Shown here piece by piece: positions 17,908 to 27,292 of a stretch of DNA of 64,000 bases. Every line of letters starts with the position of its first letter. Positions within the stretch are counted from its first letter, which is position 1. The notes under the pieces are model-generated. The model did no database searches and had not been told where the DNA came from. It worked only from the letters and a program-made list of their open reading frames with translations. The position numbers were made by a program, and so were the translations under genes. The stretch is from an uncultured Pseudovibrio sp. (GTDB lineage Bacteria; Pseudomonadota; Alphaproteobacteria; Rhizobiales; Stappiaceae), in the NCBI GenBank assembly GCA_947502585.1, contig CANNAV010000003.1:1-64000 (forward strand), given 5' to 3'.

Positions 17908-18689
17908 GGCTTACGCTCCACTCATTCACAACGCTGCTGATGTTTCTCTTACTGGCGCTTATCTCTGGCGCACCGGCTCTGGCTGAAACGCTCGTATCTG
18001 CCGTCTCATCCTCCAACGTGGCCATCACCTCCAACTTCACCGGAACGCAGATCCTCGTTTACGGAGAGATCGCGCGAGACGCAAAAACCGTCTCCAGAAC
18101 CGGCAAACAGGATGTGGTCGTGGTGGTGGAAGGTCCGCTGGAGCGCGTTACCACATGGCGGAAGGACCATATCTTTGGACTCTGGATCAACGCCACCTCG
18201 CAGACATACATTTCAGTTCCAAGCTTCTACGCGGTCCACGCAACAGATGATCTGCGCAACATTGCATCAGAAGACTGGCTCAAGCAATATCGCATCGGCC
18301 TGGAAAACCTGCCACTGGCTGCGTTGGGAGCACGTTCCCCGGCGACAGAGCGCAATGCGTTCAAGGCAGCGTTCTTACGCTCCCGTGTGCAGCACGGTCT
18401 TTATTCGCAGATATCCAGGTCCCTCAACTTCCTGAGCCTGACCCTGTTCTCCACCACAGTGGACCTGCCAGCCACTATCCCGACGGGCGAGTACAAAGTC
18501 ACGACCTTCCTCTTTAGTGGAGGCGTGCTGCTGGACCAGCAGGAACAAGTGTTGACGGTGGCGAAAACAGGCTTTGAGCAAGTGACGTTCAACCTGTCCC
18601 GCCAGTATCCCGCAGCCTATGGCGCATTGGCCGTCATTCTGGCCCTGTTCACCGGCTGGCTCGCAGGTGTGATCTTCAAGAAAGACTAG
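17904..18689 (+). CDS. TIGR02186 family membrane-anchored protein
   Basis: A 261-residue protein with an N-terminal signal-like segment (LLMFLLLALISGAPALAETL, about 11-30), a periplasmic beta-rich body (SNVAITSNFTGTQILVYGEI) and a C-terminal membrane helix (AAYGALAVILALFTGWLAGV) ending FKKD. This matches the TIGR02186 family, which commonly follows a TauE/SafE permease gene in alphaproteobacteria. It overlaps the permease gene by four bases (ATGA), implying a coupled pair. It may act as an accessory subunit of the permease; the exact function is not established. Confidence 0.82.
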   Translation: MRLTLHSFTTLLMFLLLALISGAPALAETLVSAVSSSNVAITSNFTGTQILVYGEIARDAKTVSRTGKQDVVVVVEGPLERVTTWRKDHIFGLWINATSQTYISVPSFYAVHATDDLRNIASEDWLKQYRIGLENLPLAALGARSPATERNAFKAAFLRSRVQHGLYSQISRSLNFLSLTLFSTTVDLPATIPTGEYKVTTFLFSGGVLLDQQEQVLTVAKTGFEQVTFNLSRQYPAAYGALAVILALFTGWLAGVIFKKD

Positions 18690-18712
18690 AAAGCATCCCG
18701 TGGATGCAGACA

Positions 18713-18748
18713 GCAAAAAAGGCCCTCAACTCAGAAGGGCTTTTTTGC
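18713..18748. terminator. Bidirectional terminator
   Basis: The hairpin has arms GGCCCT and AGGGC flanked by A6 on the left and T6 on the right. It lies between the convergent TIGR02186 gene (plus) and the pdeM gene (minus) and can terminate both. Confidence 0.8.
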
Positions 18749-19491
18749 TATTCGCCTAAAAGCTTGCCTGCGGTGAACGGGAACAGGCGTTTGTTGCCCA
18801 GCATGAAGACCGAGAACCGTCGCTCAGTAAACACCTGGGAAAAGGCTCGGTCCAGCACATTCAGGCCACCCGTCAGTGCGCCGAATGCTGGCAGCACAAG
18901 GCGGTTTCCGTTGGTTGCAAAGCAAGCTCTGCGAATAGTACGGCCCATACGGCGTATTTTGGCAGCAGGGTGCAAATGTCCGCAAATCTCGCCGCGCTCG
19001 GCACCTTCAGTCGGCTCATGCCGGAAACTGAGGGAGTTGAGGGACAACTTTTCATAGCGCTCCCCGCAAATGTGCCTGGCAATCTCAGGGTCGTGGTTCC
19101 CGGTGATCCAGATCCACTCCCGCCCCAGTTGCAGGGTTGCCAGCATGGCGAGATATGCCGCTGGCATACGCCCGGAACTATCACAGTCATGAAAACTGTC
19201 ACCAAGGCAGATCACTCGGCGCGGATTAAACACATCAATCAGCGCTGAGAGCTTTTCCAGTGTGGCAGCTGTATCGTAAGGAGGCAGCATCAACCCTTTG
19301 CTCCTGGCAATGCTGGCTGCTTTTTCCAGATGGAGATCGGAAACCACAATGGTCCGCTCTTCAGGCCACCACAGGGCTCCACTGTCGTGAAGGCCAACAA
19401 GTTCTCTTGCGAGAGACAAATCGTGGCATACAGGAATAGGTTGACGATAACTCTGTTCTACTCGTGGCTGCAACTGACTGTAAAGTCTCAC
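18748..19491 (-). CDS. pdeM: Ligase-associated DNA damage response endonuclease PdeM
   Basis: A 247-residue calcineurin-type metallophosphoesterase. The metal-binding blocks occur in order: VVSDLHLEKA (D-x-H, about 50), CLGDSFHD (about 95), ITGNHDPEIA (about 130) and ICGHLHPAAK (about 169). This form, next to a DEXH helicase, is the PdeM protein of a bacterial ligase-associated DNA repair set. Its start overlaps the end of the helicase gene by four bases, so the pair is coupled. The ATP-dependent ligase and exonuclease that often accompany them are not in this window. Confidence 0.88.
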   Translation of the reverse strand: MRLYSQLQPRVEQSYRQPIPVCHDLSLARELVGLHDSGALWWPEERTIVVSDLHLEKAASIARSKGLMLPPYDTAATLEKLSALIDVFNPRRVICLGDSFHDCDSSGRMPAAYLAMLATLQLGREWIWITGNHDPEIARHICGERYEKLSLNSLSFRHEPTEGAERGEICGHLHPAAKIRRMGRTIRRACFATNGNRLVLPAFGALTGGLNVLDRAFSQVFTERRFSVFMLGNKRLFPFTAGKLLGE

Positions 19492-22016
19492 AAGTGGGCC
19501 TCCAGTATTAATTCATCTGCTGAATTCGCAAGCAACTCTTCTGTAGCACTTCCCGATACAGGCTCTTTTCCGATTTCAAGAAGAACCGGAACAGCTAAAG
19601 GTGAAACGCGGCTTAAAGCACTATGCGTGATTCTCTTGTCGATTCTAGAAAGAAGTTTACCTAAACGAGAGATATCCAGAAGTCCTGTAGCTGCATCCGT
19701 CCAGGTCGCCTGTAAAAGCAGGTGATCGGGCTCATGTTCGTGCAGCACGTTATAAATAAGATCCGTATTTATAGTTATTTGCCGCCCGGTTTTCTCTTTG
19801 CCAGGGTGCCGTCTCTCCACCAGACCAGAGATCATGGCACAATTTCTGAAGGTACGTTTCATCAGATTACTTTCAGCAAGCCACGTTTCAAGGTCATCAC
19901 CAAGCATATCTTCTTCGAACAGTTCATCCAGCTGCAGGCGACCGCTTGTGGTGGCGGCGCCCAAATCTGTCAGCCCCCACAGGGCCAGCGAATACTCAGT
20001 TGCCACAAAGCCCAGAGGATGCAGGCCGGCGCGCTCAAGGCGGCGTGTCAGCAACATTCCCAGCGTCTGGTGAGCCAGTCTGCCCTCAAACGGGTAGCAA
20101 ACAAGGTAGTGCTTATCGTTCCGCGGAAAGGTCTCTACCAGAAGATGTTCATAACCTGGTAACTGTGATTTTTCTTTTTGTAATTCCAGCCACTCACGAA
20201 CCTGGCCAGGCAAAGATGACCAGCTGTTCGGGTCAGAAGCAAAATTTCGCACGCCCTCCGCAAGATAGGTGCTGAGCGGAAACTTGCCGCCCTGATAACT
20301 CGGGACCTTCGGGTCCGGGGACGCGCTGCGGGATGCATAGGCCTCGCTTTCCTTAAGGCCTTCAAACTTCAGCACCTGACCGGCAAAAACAAAGGTGTCG
20401 CCCACAGCAAGCTGCTCAATAAACCACTCTTCAATTTCCCCCAGCATCCTGCCGCCAGACCCAAGAGGCCGCTTGCTGTTGGCGCCGTGTGGTTTCACCT
20501 GCCGCACTTTAAGTGTGGCAGCATCAATAATCGTGCCGGAGTTAAGGCGATATTGCCGGGCAAATTGCGGGTGGGATACGCGAAACATTCCCTCTTTGGT
20601 GGCGCGCAACCTTGCGTATTTGTCATAGGCTTTGAGGGAATAGCCGCCTGTTGCCACAAACTCCACAGCCTTCACAAACAAATCATATTCCAGATGCCGG
20701 TAGGACTGGCTACTGATCACTTCTTCATAAAGCTGTTCGGGCTCAAACGGTGCAGCACAGGCAACGCACATAATGTGCTGAGCTAAAACATCCAATCCGC
20801 CCTGGCGCAGAGGAGGGGTGTCCTGCTTACCCGCTTCAGAGGCTTCCAGGGCGGCCTGACACTCCAGCACCTCAAACCGGTTGGACGGCACTAAAATCGC
20901 CCTGGAGGCTTCATTCATACGGTGATTGGCGCGTCCGATACGCTGTGCCAGTCGGCTTGCTCCTTTAGGCGCGCCCACATTGATCACCAGATCGATATCA
21001 CCCCAGTCAATGCCCAGATCCAGCGAGGAGGTACACACCACAGCCTTCAGCAGACCTGCCGCCATATGTGCTTCCACCTTACGCCGTTGCCCCACATCCA
21101 GCGAACCGTGATGAAGCGCAATGGGCAGCGTGTCCTCATTGATGCGCCAAAGCTCCTGAAACAGGCGCTCGGCCTGCGAGCGCGTGTTTACAAACACCAG
21201 GGTGGTGTTGTGGGCTTTGATCTCCTCATAAATCTCCGGCAACGCATAAAGGCAGGAGTGACCGGACCACGGCAGGCGTTCCTGTGTTTCCAAAATGCTG
21301 ATATGCGGCCTGGCCCCGCCTTTAGCCTGCACTATCTCAGCATGGTGAACCTCTTGTGAGAGCGGCTGTTCCACAAGATAGGCGCGAAGATCTTCTGGGT
21401 GGGCTATGGTGGCCGAAAGCCCGATACAGCGCAGGTCGGGTGCCAGCTTGCGCAATCGGGTCAGTGCAAGGGCCAGCATATCCCCCCGCTTAGACGTCAC
21501 CAACTCATGCAACTCATCTAAAATAACATAGTGCAGGTCAGCAAACAGCCGTTCGGCATTCCTGTCAGAAAGCAAAAGCGAGATCTGCTCGGGTGTGGTC
21601 AGCAAAATGTCTGGCGGCAGACGTTTCTGCCGCTGCTTCCTGTGGCTGGGCGTATCGCCGGAACGGGTCTCCAGCCTGATGGATAGCCCCATCTCCTCAA
21701 TTGGCACCTCAAGGTTCCGGTGAATATCTGTCGCCAGAGCTTTGAGCGGTGACATGTATAGCGTATGCAGACCACCCGTTCCGGCAGCCTTCGCTTTCCG
21801 GGTTTTACGCTTGTCTGCTTCCCGTTTTTGATGCAGATCCACCAGCGAGGGCAAGAAACCGGCCAGTGTCTTACCGCCGCCGGTTGGAGCGATCAGAAGG
21901 GCGGAGCTTCCGGACATCACCTTTTTAAACAGCTCCAGCTGGTGTGCACGCGGTTCCCAGCCACGGCTGCCAAACCAGTTGTCAAAGACTGAGGGAAGGT
22001 GAGAGGTGTCTGTCAA
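19488..22016 (-). CDS. Ligase-associated DNA damage response DEXH-box helicase (Lhr-like)
   Basis: An 842-residue superfamily 2 helicase. Motif I is APTGGGKT (about 43-50), motif II is VILDELHELV, motif III is GLSATIAHP, and the C-terminal RecA domain has VCTSSLDLGIDWGDID and motif VI QRIGRANHR. The rest matches the Lhr-core winged-helix and C-terminal region. Family members act with PdeM and a DNA ligase in DNA damage repair. The start is a TTG at 22016 without a strong ribosome site; a slightly different start is possible. The gene is the first of a two-gene operon. Confidence 0.9.
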   Translation of the reverse strand: MTDTSHLPSVFDNWFGSRGWEPRAHQLELFKKVMSGSSALLIAPTGGGKTLAGFLPSLVDLHQKREADKRKTRKAKAAGTGGLHTLYMSPLKALATDIHRNLEVPIEEMGLSIRLETRSGDTPSHRKQRQKRLPPDILLTTPEQISLLLSDRNAERLFADLHYVILDELHELVTSKRGDMLALALTRLRKLAPDLRCIGLSATIAHPEDLRAYLVEQPLSQEVHHAEIVQAKGGARPHISILETQERLPWSGHSCLYALPEIYEEIKAHNTTLVFVNTRSQAERLFQELWRINEDTLPIALHHGSLDVGQRRKVEAHMAAGLLKAVVCTSSLDLGIDWGDIDLVINVGAPKGASRLAQRIGRANHRMNEASRAILVPSNRFEVLECQAALEASEAGKQDTPPLRQGGLDVLAQHIMCVACAAPFEPEQLYEEVISSQSYRHLEYDLFVKAVEFVATGGYSLKAYDKYARLRATKEGMFRVSHPQFARQYRLNSGTIIDAATLKVRQVKPHGANSKRPLGSGGRMLGEIEEWFIEQLAVGDTFVFAGQVLKFEGLKESEAYASRSASPDPKVPSYQGGKFPLSTYLAEGVRNFASDPNSWSSLPGQVREWLELQKEKSQLPGYEHLLVETFPRNDKHYLVCYPFEGRLAHQTLGMLLTRRLERAGLHPLGFVATEYSLALWGLTDLGAATTSGRLQLDELFEEDMLGDDLETWLAESNLMKRTFRNCAMISGLVERRHPGKEKTGRQITINTDLIYNVLHEHEPDHLLLQATWTDAATGLLDISRLGKLLSRIDKRITHSALSRVSPLAVPVLLEIGKEPVSGSATEELLANSADELILEAHL

Positions 22017-22360
22017 CGACGAAAGGTCCGATCCTGAAAACAGTTAAGTGCACTTTGCCACCAATGATAACATGCGCCAATGAGAAACGGGGCAAACCAG
22101 GAACATTTTAGCAAACAGGTGCAGGGAGGAGGATAAACCGGCCCCACGCAACCCATTGGGGCAAACCATGAGATTTATTCTGTGAGGTGGTCGGGCTATC
22201 GGCATAAAAAGCGGAAAATACCCATGAAATTTGTTTCCTTCTGAAAAAAGGACTGGCAAACTGTGCCCTATCCACGGCATATAAGGGCAAATGGGCTCCA
22301 AAGCCTTACCTTCATGAAAAATGCTGGCACATCAATGAGCTGGGAAAAGGGGCAGTCACT
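22017..22360. other. Divergent intergenic region
   Basis: The gap separates the divergent helicase gene and the NTF2-like gene. A short direct repeat GGGGCAAACCA occurs at about 22090 and 22160. I see no RNA gene, palindrome or recognisable promoter. Confidence 0.4.
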
Positions 22361-22753
22361 ATGAGTGTTCAGGACGAAACAGAACTAATGCTTTCCGAGT
22401 TGTTTGATAGCTATGCAGATGCCTATGAGGACTATGATGCCGGGCTGATTGCAGATTGCTTCGCGTTTCCCTGTGTAATCTGGCAGTTGGACGAAGGGCA
22501 TGTCTTCAGCAACAAGGCTGAACTTTGCGAGAACATTGAGGCACTCCTGGAAGTGCACCGTGAGCATTATGTAACCTCTTCGATCTACGAAGTGGTGTCC
22601 TCTCACATCTCCGGCTCTACCGCGAGCGTCAGCCTGGACTGGCAGCAGGAAGATGACGATAGCGAAGTGGTCTTCGATTTCACCTGCCACTACCTGCTCA
22701 TCAATATCGAGGGCCAGTGGAAAATAGCAAGCATCATAAACGAGCCTGCGTGA
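22361..22753 (+). CDS. NTF2-like fold (SnoaL-type) protein
   Basis: A 130-residue acidic protein. The pattern LFDSYADAYEDYDAGLIADC, a hydrophobic core strand ASVSLDWQQED and the closing QWKIASIINEPA fit the cone-shaped NTF2-like/SnoaL fold, which includes small isomerases, hydratases and binding proteins. No catalytic residues can be assigned. It stands alone on its strand, with a terminator just downstream, so it is probably monocistronic. Confidence 0.65.
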   Translation: MSVQDETELMLSELFDSYADAYEDYDAGLIADCFAFPCVIWQLDEGHVFSNKAELCENIEALLEVHREHYVTSSIYEVVSSHISGSTASVSLDWQQEDDDSEVVFDFTCHYLLINIEGQWKIASIINEPA

Positions 22754-22779
22754 TGTAAACACACCTCGGTTTAAGTAGG

Positions 22780-22813
22780 AAAGCTCCCCTTCGAAGAGTG
22801 TGGGAGCTTTTTG
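22780..22813 (+). terminator. Rho-independent terminator
   Basis: Arms AAAGCTCCC (22780-22788) and GGGAGCTTT (22802-22810) form a strong hairpin followed by further T residues, 26 bases after the NTF2-like gene. Confidence 0.85.
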
Positions 22814-23052
22814 TATTCAACGTGCAAAAAAACGCCTTTAACGCAAACCAGCGCACATAAGAACGCAAAGTGGTTCTGACAGCCAGGTCACTCCCGCAAC
22901 GAGCCGCGGTTTGAATAAACCCCCGCAAAAACAGGCATCTGGTGCAGCTCATACCGTCTGCGCGTTTTTGTGAGCGTCCGCGCAGGACTTTCTCATTTAA
23001 ACTTGTCATTTTTGCAAGAGGATAGTCTGAGTGTATACGCTGGGGAACAATC

Positions 23053-23631
23053 ATGACTGCACAGGTCGACTACTCCTATACGCACTTGTCACCATGGGGG
23101 TATCCGGGCCGTAAGGAATTTCTGCCTATTGTGGAAAAGTATGATGTCACAGTCACGTTTCGGTCCGTCAATCTCGCTATGGTATTCCCGCTGACAGGTG
23201 GCCTGCCACTGGGCAAACGCCACCCGGCGCGCCAGAAGTACCGCTTTGTAGAGCATCAGCGTTGGGCAGAAAAGCGCGGCATTTCAATGAAGTACAAACC
23301 TGCACATTTCCCGGCAGACATAACGCTGGCAGATTCCGTTGCAATCCGTTTGCAGGAGCAGGGTGGTCCGGTCAGCACGTATTCCCGGAAAGTTTTTGAG
23401 GCCATCTGGCAAAAAGACCTCGATGCAGCCGATGAAAACGTCCTGATAGCCATCCTGAATGAGCTTGGTCCAGACGCGGATAATCTCATTGAGGCTGCTA
23501 ACTGTGAAGAGATGCTGGAAGCTTACGCAGCCAACTCCCCCTTGGCTGAAGCGATATGTGCTGTCGGTTCACCAACATATCTGCTGAACTCCGAGCCATT
23601 TTGGGGACTAGATCGTCTCGACCTGCTGTAA
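23053..23631 (+). CDS. 2-hydroxychromene-2-carboxylate isomerase family (kappa-GST/DsbA-like) protein
   Basis: A 192-residue thioredoxin-fold protein with the DsbA-like helical insertion. The start YSYTHLSPWGYPGRKEFLPI holds the family's SPW/SPY segment in place of the CxxC of disulfide oxidoreductases. The middle shows LADSVAIRLQEQGGPVSTYS and the C-terminal half the cis-Pro region GSPTYLLNSEPFWGLDRLD. Members include the naphthalene-pathway isomerase and kappa-class glutathione transferases. The residue usually called catalytic Ser appears as the S of SPW. The substrate is unknown and no aromatic pathway genes are adjacent. Confidence 0.82.
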   Translation: MTAQVDYSYTHLSPWGYPGRKEFLPIVEKYDVTVTFRSVNLAMVFPLTGGLPLGKRHPARQKYRFVEHQRWAEKRGISMKYKPAHFPADITLADSVAIRLQEQGGPVSTYSRKVFEAIWQKDLDAADENVLIAILNELGPDADNLIEAANCEEMLEAYAANSPLAEAICAVGSPTYLLNSEPFWGLDRLDLL

Positions 23632-23818
23632 GATGCGTTGAAAAGTGGCAGTGGCCCTTATCAAAGCCTCACCTGGTCCCCATTTAGCTCAGTGTCTGAT
23701 TGGATGGTCAGGGGACGTGGATTGCTGCTAAACTGAATGCCATACCTGCAGACAGGTGTGGCTCTGCAATCATCAGAGGCTTTAAGGTTTTGATTTGCAA
23801 CAGAGATGGGGAAAAATT

Positions 23819-24343
23819 ATGAAACAGTTTTATCTGACCATTGGAATCCTCGCGATCAGTTTTGCAATAAGCGGACAAAGTGCACTTGCTGATACTGAAG
23901 AGGATGTGCCCGTTCGCTTCGAAATGCAGCAGACGAATAAAGGACTGGTCCGCCTCGATACCCGCACGGGGATAGTTTCACTTTGCGCCACCAGGGCTGA
24001 AAAACTCGTTTGCCAGCCCGCCCTTGACGGCATTATGGTCTATGAGGAGGAAATTACCCGTCTGGAAACTGAGAACAACAAGATGCGTAAGGAACTTAGA
24101 CGCATCTCCGAAGCACTTGCTACCCTGGCCGAAGATGCCGACATCGCCGCAATCAAACCCGAAGCCAGCCTCGACCTCTCCATCACCAGACCACAGAAAG
24201 AAGGCTGGTTCGGCGACTATGAAGAGCAAAAACTGGAAGATGCACTGGAGTTCACCGAAAACGCCATGCGTCGTTTCTTCTCAGTTGTTGAAAAAATGAA
24301 AGATGATTTCCAGAAGGACAAAACCGGGCAGCCAGCACAGTAA
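23819..24343 (+). CDS. Secreted hypothetical protein with a coiled coil
   Basis: A 174-residue protein with a clear signal peptide (FYLTIGILAISFAISGQSAL, cleavage probably after ALA at about residue 24). After a short beta-rich part with two cysteines (LCATRAEKLVC), it has a predicted coiled coil (EEEITRLETENNKMRKELRR) and an acidic C-terminal helix. The ATG at 23819 was preferred over an upstream start because GGGGA lies seven bases before it. Probably periplasmic. I do not recognise the family. A bidirectional terminator follows. Confidence 0.7.
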   Translation: MKQFYLTIGILAISFAISGQSALADTEEDVPVRFEMQQTNKGLVRLDTRTGIVSLCATRAEKLVCQPALDGIMVYEEEITRLETENNKMRKELRRISEALATLAEDADIAAIKPEASLDLSITRPQKEGWFGDYEEQKLEDALEFTENAMRRFFSVVEKMKDDFQKDKTGQPAQ

Positions 24344-24355
24344 CACGCGGGCATA

Positions 24356-24385
24356 AAAAAACCGTCTTCAGGGGAAGGCGGTTTT
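24356..24385. terminator. Bidirectional terminator
   Basis: Arms AAAACCGTCTTC and GAAGGCGGTTTT form a hairpin between the convergent secreted-protein gene (plus) and thioesterase gene (minus). Confidence 0.8.
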
Positions 24386-24405
24386 CAAGTCATTGATCGC
24401 GAGCC

Positions 24406-25275
24406 TTATTGGGTCTGTAAAGCTGCCAGCGCTGCGCGGAAATCGTCTGTAAGAGGAACAGTCCTGCGACTATTCAGATCCATGCTGACAGACACCTGAT
24501 CACACACCGTCACCAAACGCCTGGTGCGGGATTCAAACAGATGATGGCGGATAGTAAAGGTGTTCTCCTGAACACTGATCAGTGCAGAAATCACCTGAGC
24601 CATATCCCCCAGCTTCAGCGGGCTGATCCAGGAAAGTTTCTGCTCCAGCGCAACCCTGCCATACTCATTCTCATCCAGCCATGCTGTGTTCATCGGAGTC
24701 CGCTCCCATACATGCGCCGCTGCATCAGAGAAGCAGGCAAGTGCAAATGCATCTTCAGCTTTGTGTTCAGCATTCAAATGACGTGGCAGAACCGTTGAGC
24801 GACCAGTAAACAGCGCACCGCTCCTGAGCAGATCATCAATGGTTGGCTTGCCAGAGAATGGGCCTGGAGAGAGGCCGCGCGGAACAGCTGGCCTGGAGAT
24901 ATTCTCCTCAACTTCTTTAAAGCGCGTTCGCAACTGTTTTGCAGAGCTGGGATTTGGCGTATATCCGTCGATCGCTGTCGCACAGACTTCCCCGGTGGAG
25001 CCTTCAATCATTTCATGCACAACGGAGAGCATGTGAGGGCCGTCAAAGGCCACATAAGACTTCACAGTAATCAGCGATGCGGCAACCAGCTCTGCATGGT
25101 AACGAACGTGCCGAACACGGCGCGCACCAACCAGTGCTTCGCTAAATCCAGTCATCATTCTGAATTGACGGTCAGCTTCTTCAAATTTGGAGAAATAAAA
25201 CTGCACGTTCAAATGGTCGTTCTCGTCGCATTCCCATGTGTTAACAAACGAGAAAAGTGTTTCTAAGCTTGCCAT
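24406..25275 (-). CDS. Acyl-CoA thioesterase, double hotdog
   Basis: A 289-residue protein with two 4HBT/hotdog-like halves. The first half has the YbgC/FcbC-type active-site pattern WECDENDHLNVQFYFSKFEE (about 13-32), where the Asp next to HLN is the usual catalytic residue. The second half resembles it in fold (EYGRVALEQKLSWISPLKLG) but lacks the Asp. Such enzymes hydrolyse acyl-CoA or carnitine-type thioesters. The ATG at 25275 is preceded by AAAGGG at a good distance, while the upstream TTG is not needed. It lies downstream of the esterase gene on the same strand. Confidence 0.75.
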   Translation of the reverse strand: MASLETLFSFVNTWECDENDHLNVQFYFSKFEEADRQFRMMTGFSEALVGARRVRHVRYHAELVAASLITVKSYVAFDGPHMLSVVHEMIEGSTGEVCATAIDGYTPNPSSAKQLRTRFKEVEENISRPAVPRGLSPGPFSGKPTIDDLLRSGALFTGRSTVLPRHLNAEHKAEDAFALACFSDAAAHVWERTPMNTAWLDENEYGRVALEQKLSWISPLKLGDMAQVISALISVQENTFTIRHHLFESRTRRLVTVCDQVSVSMDLNSRRTVPLTDDFRAALAALQTQ

Positions 25276-25339
25276 ATCCAACCCTTTGTGCAGCGTCGGT
25301 CCCTTAGCGCTATTGCGATACCCCGCTAATTGTTAATAA

Positions 25340-26308
25340 TTAGCTCAGGCGAACCAAATTTCGTACAAAAAAACTATTTATCCTTTGGGTGCTCAGCTTG
25401 GCAAGAGCAAGATCAAAACTTTGAAAAACATGACATCCATGGGGATAAACCTCAAGTGAAGTCTCTACTCCGGCAGATTTCAACCTGGAGGCGAGAAAAC
25501 AAGTATCATCCAATAGTGGATCTTCGGTACCTACACTTAGCAGTGTTGGCGGCATTCCTTCCAGTCGGGCATACAAAGGGGAAATGGCAGGGTCTTCCGC
25601 GTTTTCCTTTCCAGACAGAAAATGCCGCCCGAACATATGAAGGTCGCGGGTTGTTGGGAAAAGCAAGTCCTCACCCCAAAGACGGGCAGAGGGCGTAAGT
25701 CCGATATCATACCAACCTGATAGCAAAACCAAGGCCTTAAAGGGGACCATTCCATGCTTGTCGCGCATGCGCAGGGCAGCCGTCAGCGCAAGTGTCGCTC
25801 CGGTACTTTCACCAGTTAAAGCAAAAGCACTCCAGTCATATCGGCGTGCGCCTTCATTCAGCACCCAGTGACAAGCCGCCTCACAATCATCAGGCCCCTG
25901 GGGGAAGGGGTGTTCCGGAGCAAGGCGGTATTCAACTGAAATTACGTCAAGCCCAGTGTTCTTTGCCATGCTCTCCAGATACGGGTCCTGAAAGGAAGCC
26001 GAGCCGAACACAAAGCCTCCACCATGGATGTGAATAATCACACCTTTTGATGAGTTTTCGTCAGTTTTGAAAAGCCGCAGTGCAATAGAACCATGCTGTC
26101 CTTCTATCTCCAGATCCTGAGCCTGCTCCGAATAGGTGGGGATAGGGAATGCTCCAAGTCCCTGTAATCGGCGTTCACGGGTAACTGTTGGGGAGAAACT
26201 CCAGAGATCAGGCAGCGCGCGCAGCTGCTCCGTCATTTCCTTGTTAAATGCCTTTGCTTCAGCGACGGTCTCTTGACTTATCCGCAGATGAGCGAAATTC
26301 TCAGACAT
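25340..26308 (-). CDS. Alpha/beta hydrolase (hormone-sensitive lipase type esterase)
   Basis: A 322-residue esterase. The oxyanion-hole motif HIHGGGFVFG (about 93-102), nucleophile motif LTGESTGA with Ser168, acid-type segment GTEDPLLDD and base segment HGCHVFQSFD give a full catalytic set of the HSL/arylacetamide deacetylase family. The ATG at 26308 has GGAG seven bases upstream and was preferred to a start at 26344. The enzyme probably cleaves short-chain esters in the cytoplasm; its natural substrate is unknown. It stands just upstream of the thioesterase gene, and the two may be co-transcribed. Confidence 0.88.
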   Translation of the reverse strand: MSENFAHLRISQETVAEAKAFNKEMTEQLRALPDLWSFSPTVTRERRLQGLGAFPIPTYSEQAQDLEIEGQHGSIALRLFKTDENSSKGVIIHIHGGGFVFGSASFQDPYLESMAKNTGLDVISVEYRLAPEHPFPQGPDDCEAACHWVLNEGARRYDWSAFALTGESTGATLALTAALRMRDKHGMVPFKALVLLSGWYDIGLTPSARLWGEDLLFPTTRDLHMFGRHFLSGKENAEDPAISPLYARLEGMPPTLLSVGTEDPLLDDTCFLASRLKSAGVETSLEVYPHGCHVFQSFDLALAKLSTQRINSFFVRNLVRLS

Positions 26309-26427
26309 GTAGTTTCTCCGGAGGCGACAATAAGATGTTTCCAATAAGTTTGTTATAGAAGTTGTCGCGCAATCTCACGTCAATGACAACGGCACGATCT
26401 TAATTTATGAATAAAAAGGGCTGAATT

Positions 26428-26916
26428 TTGAGTATGTCGGGTTGGTCAAAAGCAAAAAACAACTGCGAAGTCTGGACCATTGACAGCGGTCAGGTGCAGC
26501 TTTCTCAGTCCATGGGAAGACTGGTGTTCATGACGGAGGGGTTGGGCTTTTATGAAGTTACCAAAGAAATCCGCGACTGGATGAAGTCACTCCAGTTCAA
26601 AGAGGGACTGCTTACATTATTCGTCCGCCACACCTCGGCCTCTGTCACCATCCAGGAAAATGCTGACCCGACTGTTTTGCAGGACCTGCAAAAGGCCCTA
26701 GCAAATGTTGCACCTGAAAATAATGGGTGGCTCCATTCTTATGAGGGGCCGGATGATATGCCTGCCCACATCAAAACCATGCTCACAGGAGTATCCTTGC
26801 AAATACCGGTAGTCGACGGGGAATTGGATTTGGGGACCTGGCAGGGTATTTACCTGATCGAACATAGAAGAGCGCCGCATAGACGCTCCATGACCCTGCA
26901 TTTTCTTGGTTCCTGA
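26428..26916 (+). CDS. YjbQ family (UPF0047) secondary thiamine-phosphate synthase-type protein
   Basis: A protein of about 160 residues of the YjbQ/UPF0047 family. The signature FVRHTSASVTIQENADP (about 72-88) and the C-terminal GTWQGIYLIEHRRAPHRR are diagnostic; the conserved His, Glu and Asp there form the proposed active site. Family members show weak thiamine-phosphate synthase activity, but their true role is unclear. The frame begins with a TTG at 26428 and an ATG at 26434, and AAAAGGG lies upstream; either could be used. The first 30 residues are longer than in most homologues. Confidence 0.85.
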   Translation: MSMSGWSKAKNNCEVWTIDSGQVQLSQSMGRLVFMTEGLGFYEVTKEIRDWMKSLQFKEGLLTLFVRHTSASVTIQENADPTVLQDLQKALANVAPENNGWLHSYEGPDDMPAHIKTMLTGVSLQIPVVDGELDLGTWQGIYLIEHRRAPHRRSMTLHFLGS

Positions 26917-26929
26917 ACGCCAGTAAGTC

Positions 26930-27292
26930 TTAGTCAGAAATACTGGCTACAACGCTCACAAACCAGAGCCCCAGAGCGACAACCATCGCTCGCTTGGAGT
27001 ACTCATGATAGGCGGTGCGTAACGCATCGCTTTGTATATTATTGGGATCTTGCCCACTGCTATGCTGTCCCTTGATCAAGGCCCACGCATCATCGCCGTC
27101 GCGCTTGCCGTCTGGCATGATCCAGGCCCTGTAAACAAGTGCAGCACTCAGAGTGATTGCGAGCATAGCACCTGCACGGAAAGAACTGGCCGGATCAAAG
27201 CTGAGTGCTGCCATAATGAGAAGCACAACGAGGCAATAAAGTCCACAGATACGGGCAACACTGGCTCGGGCAGCACGTTGTAAAGCGTCCAT
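26930..27292 (-). CDS. Hypothetical membrane protein
   Basis: A 120-residue protein with three likely membrane segments: ICGLYCLVVLLIMAALSF (about 14-31), FRAGAMLAITLSAALVYRAW (about 37-56) and a C-terminal VVALGLWFVSVVASIS. The hydrophilic loop KRDGDDAWALIKGQHSSGQD lies between the second and third. The ATG at 27292 has GGAG six bases upstream and was preferred to an upstream start. Convergent with the yjbQ-type gene, 14 bases apart. No family recognised. Confidence 0.6.
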   Translation of the reverse strand: MDALQRAARASVARICGLYCLVVLLIMAALSFDPASSFRAGAMLAITLSAALVYRAWIMPDGKRDGDDAWALIKGQHSSGQDPNNIQSDALRTAYHEYSKRAMVVALGLWFVSVVASISD

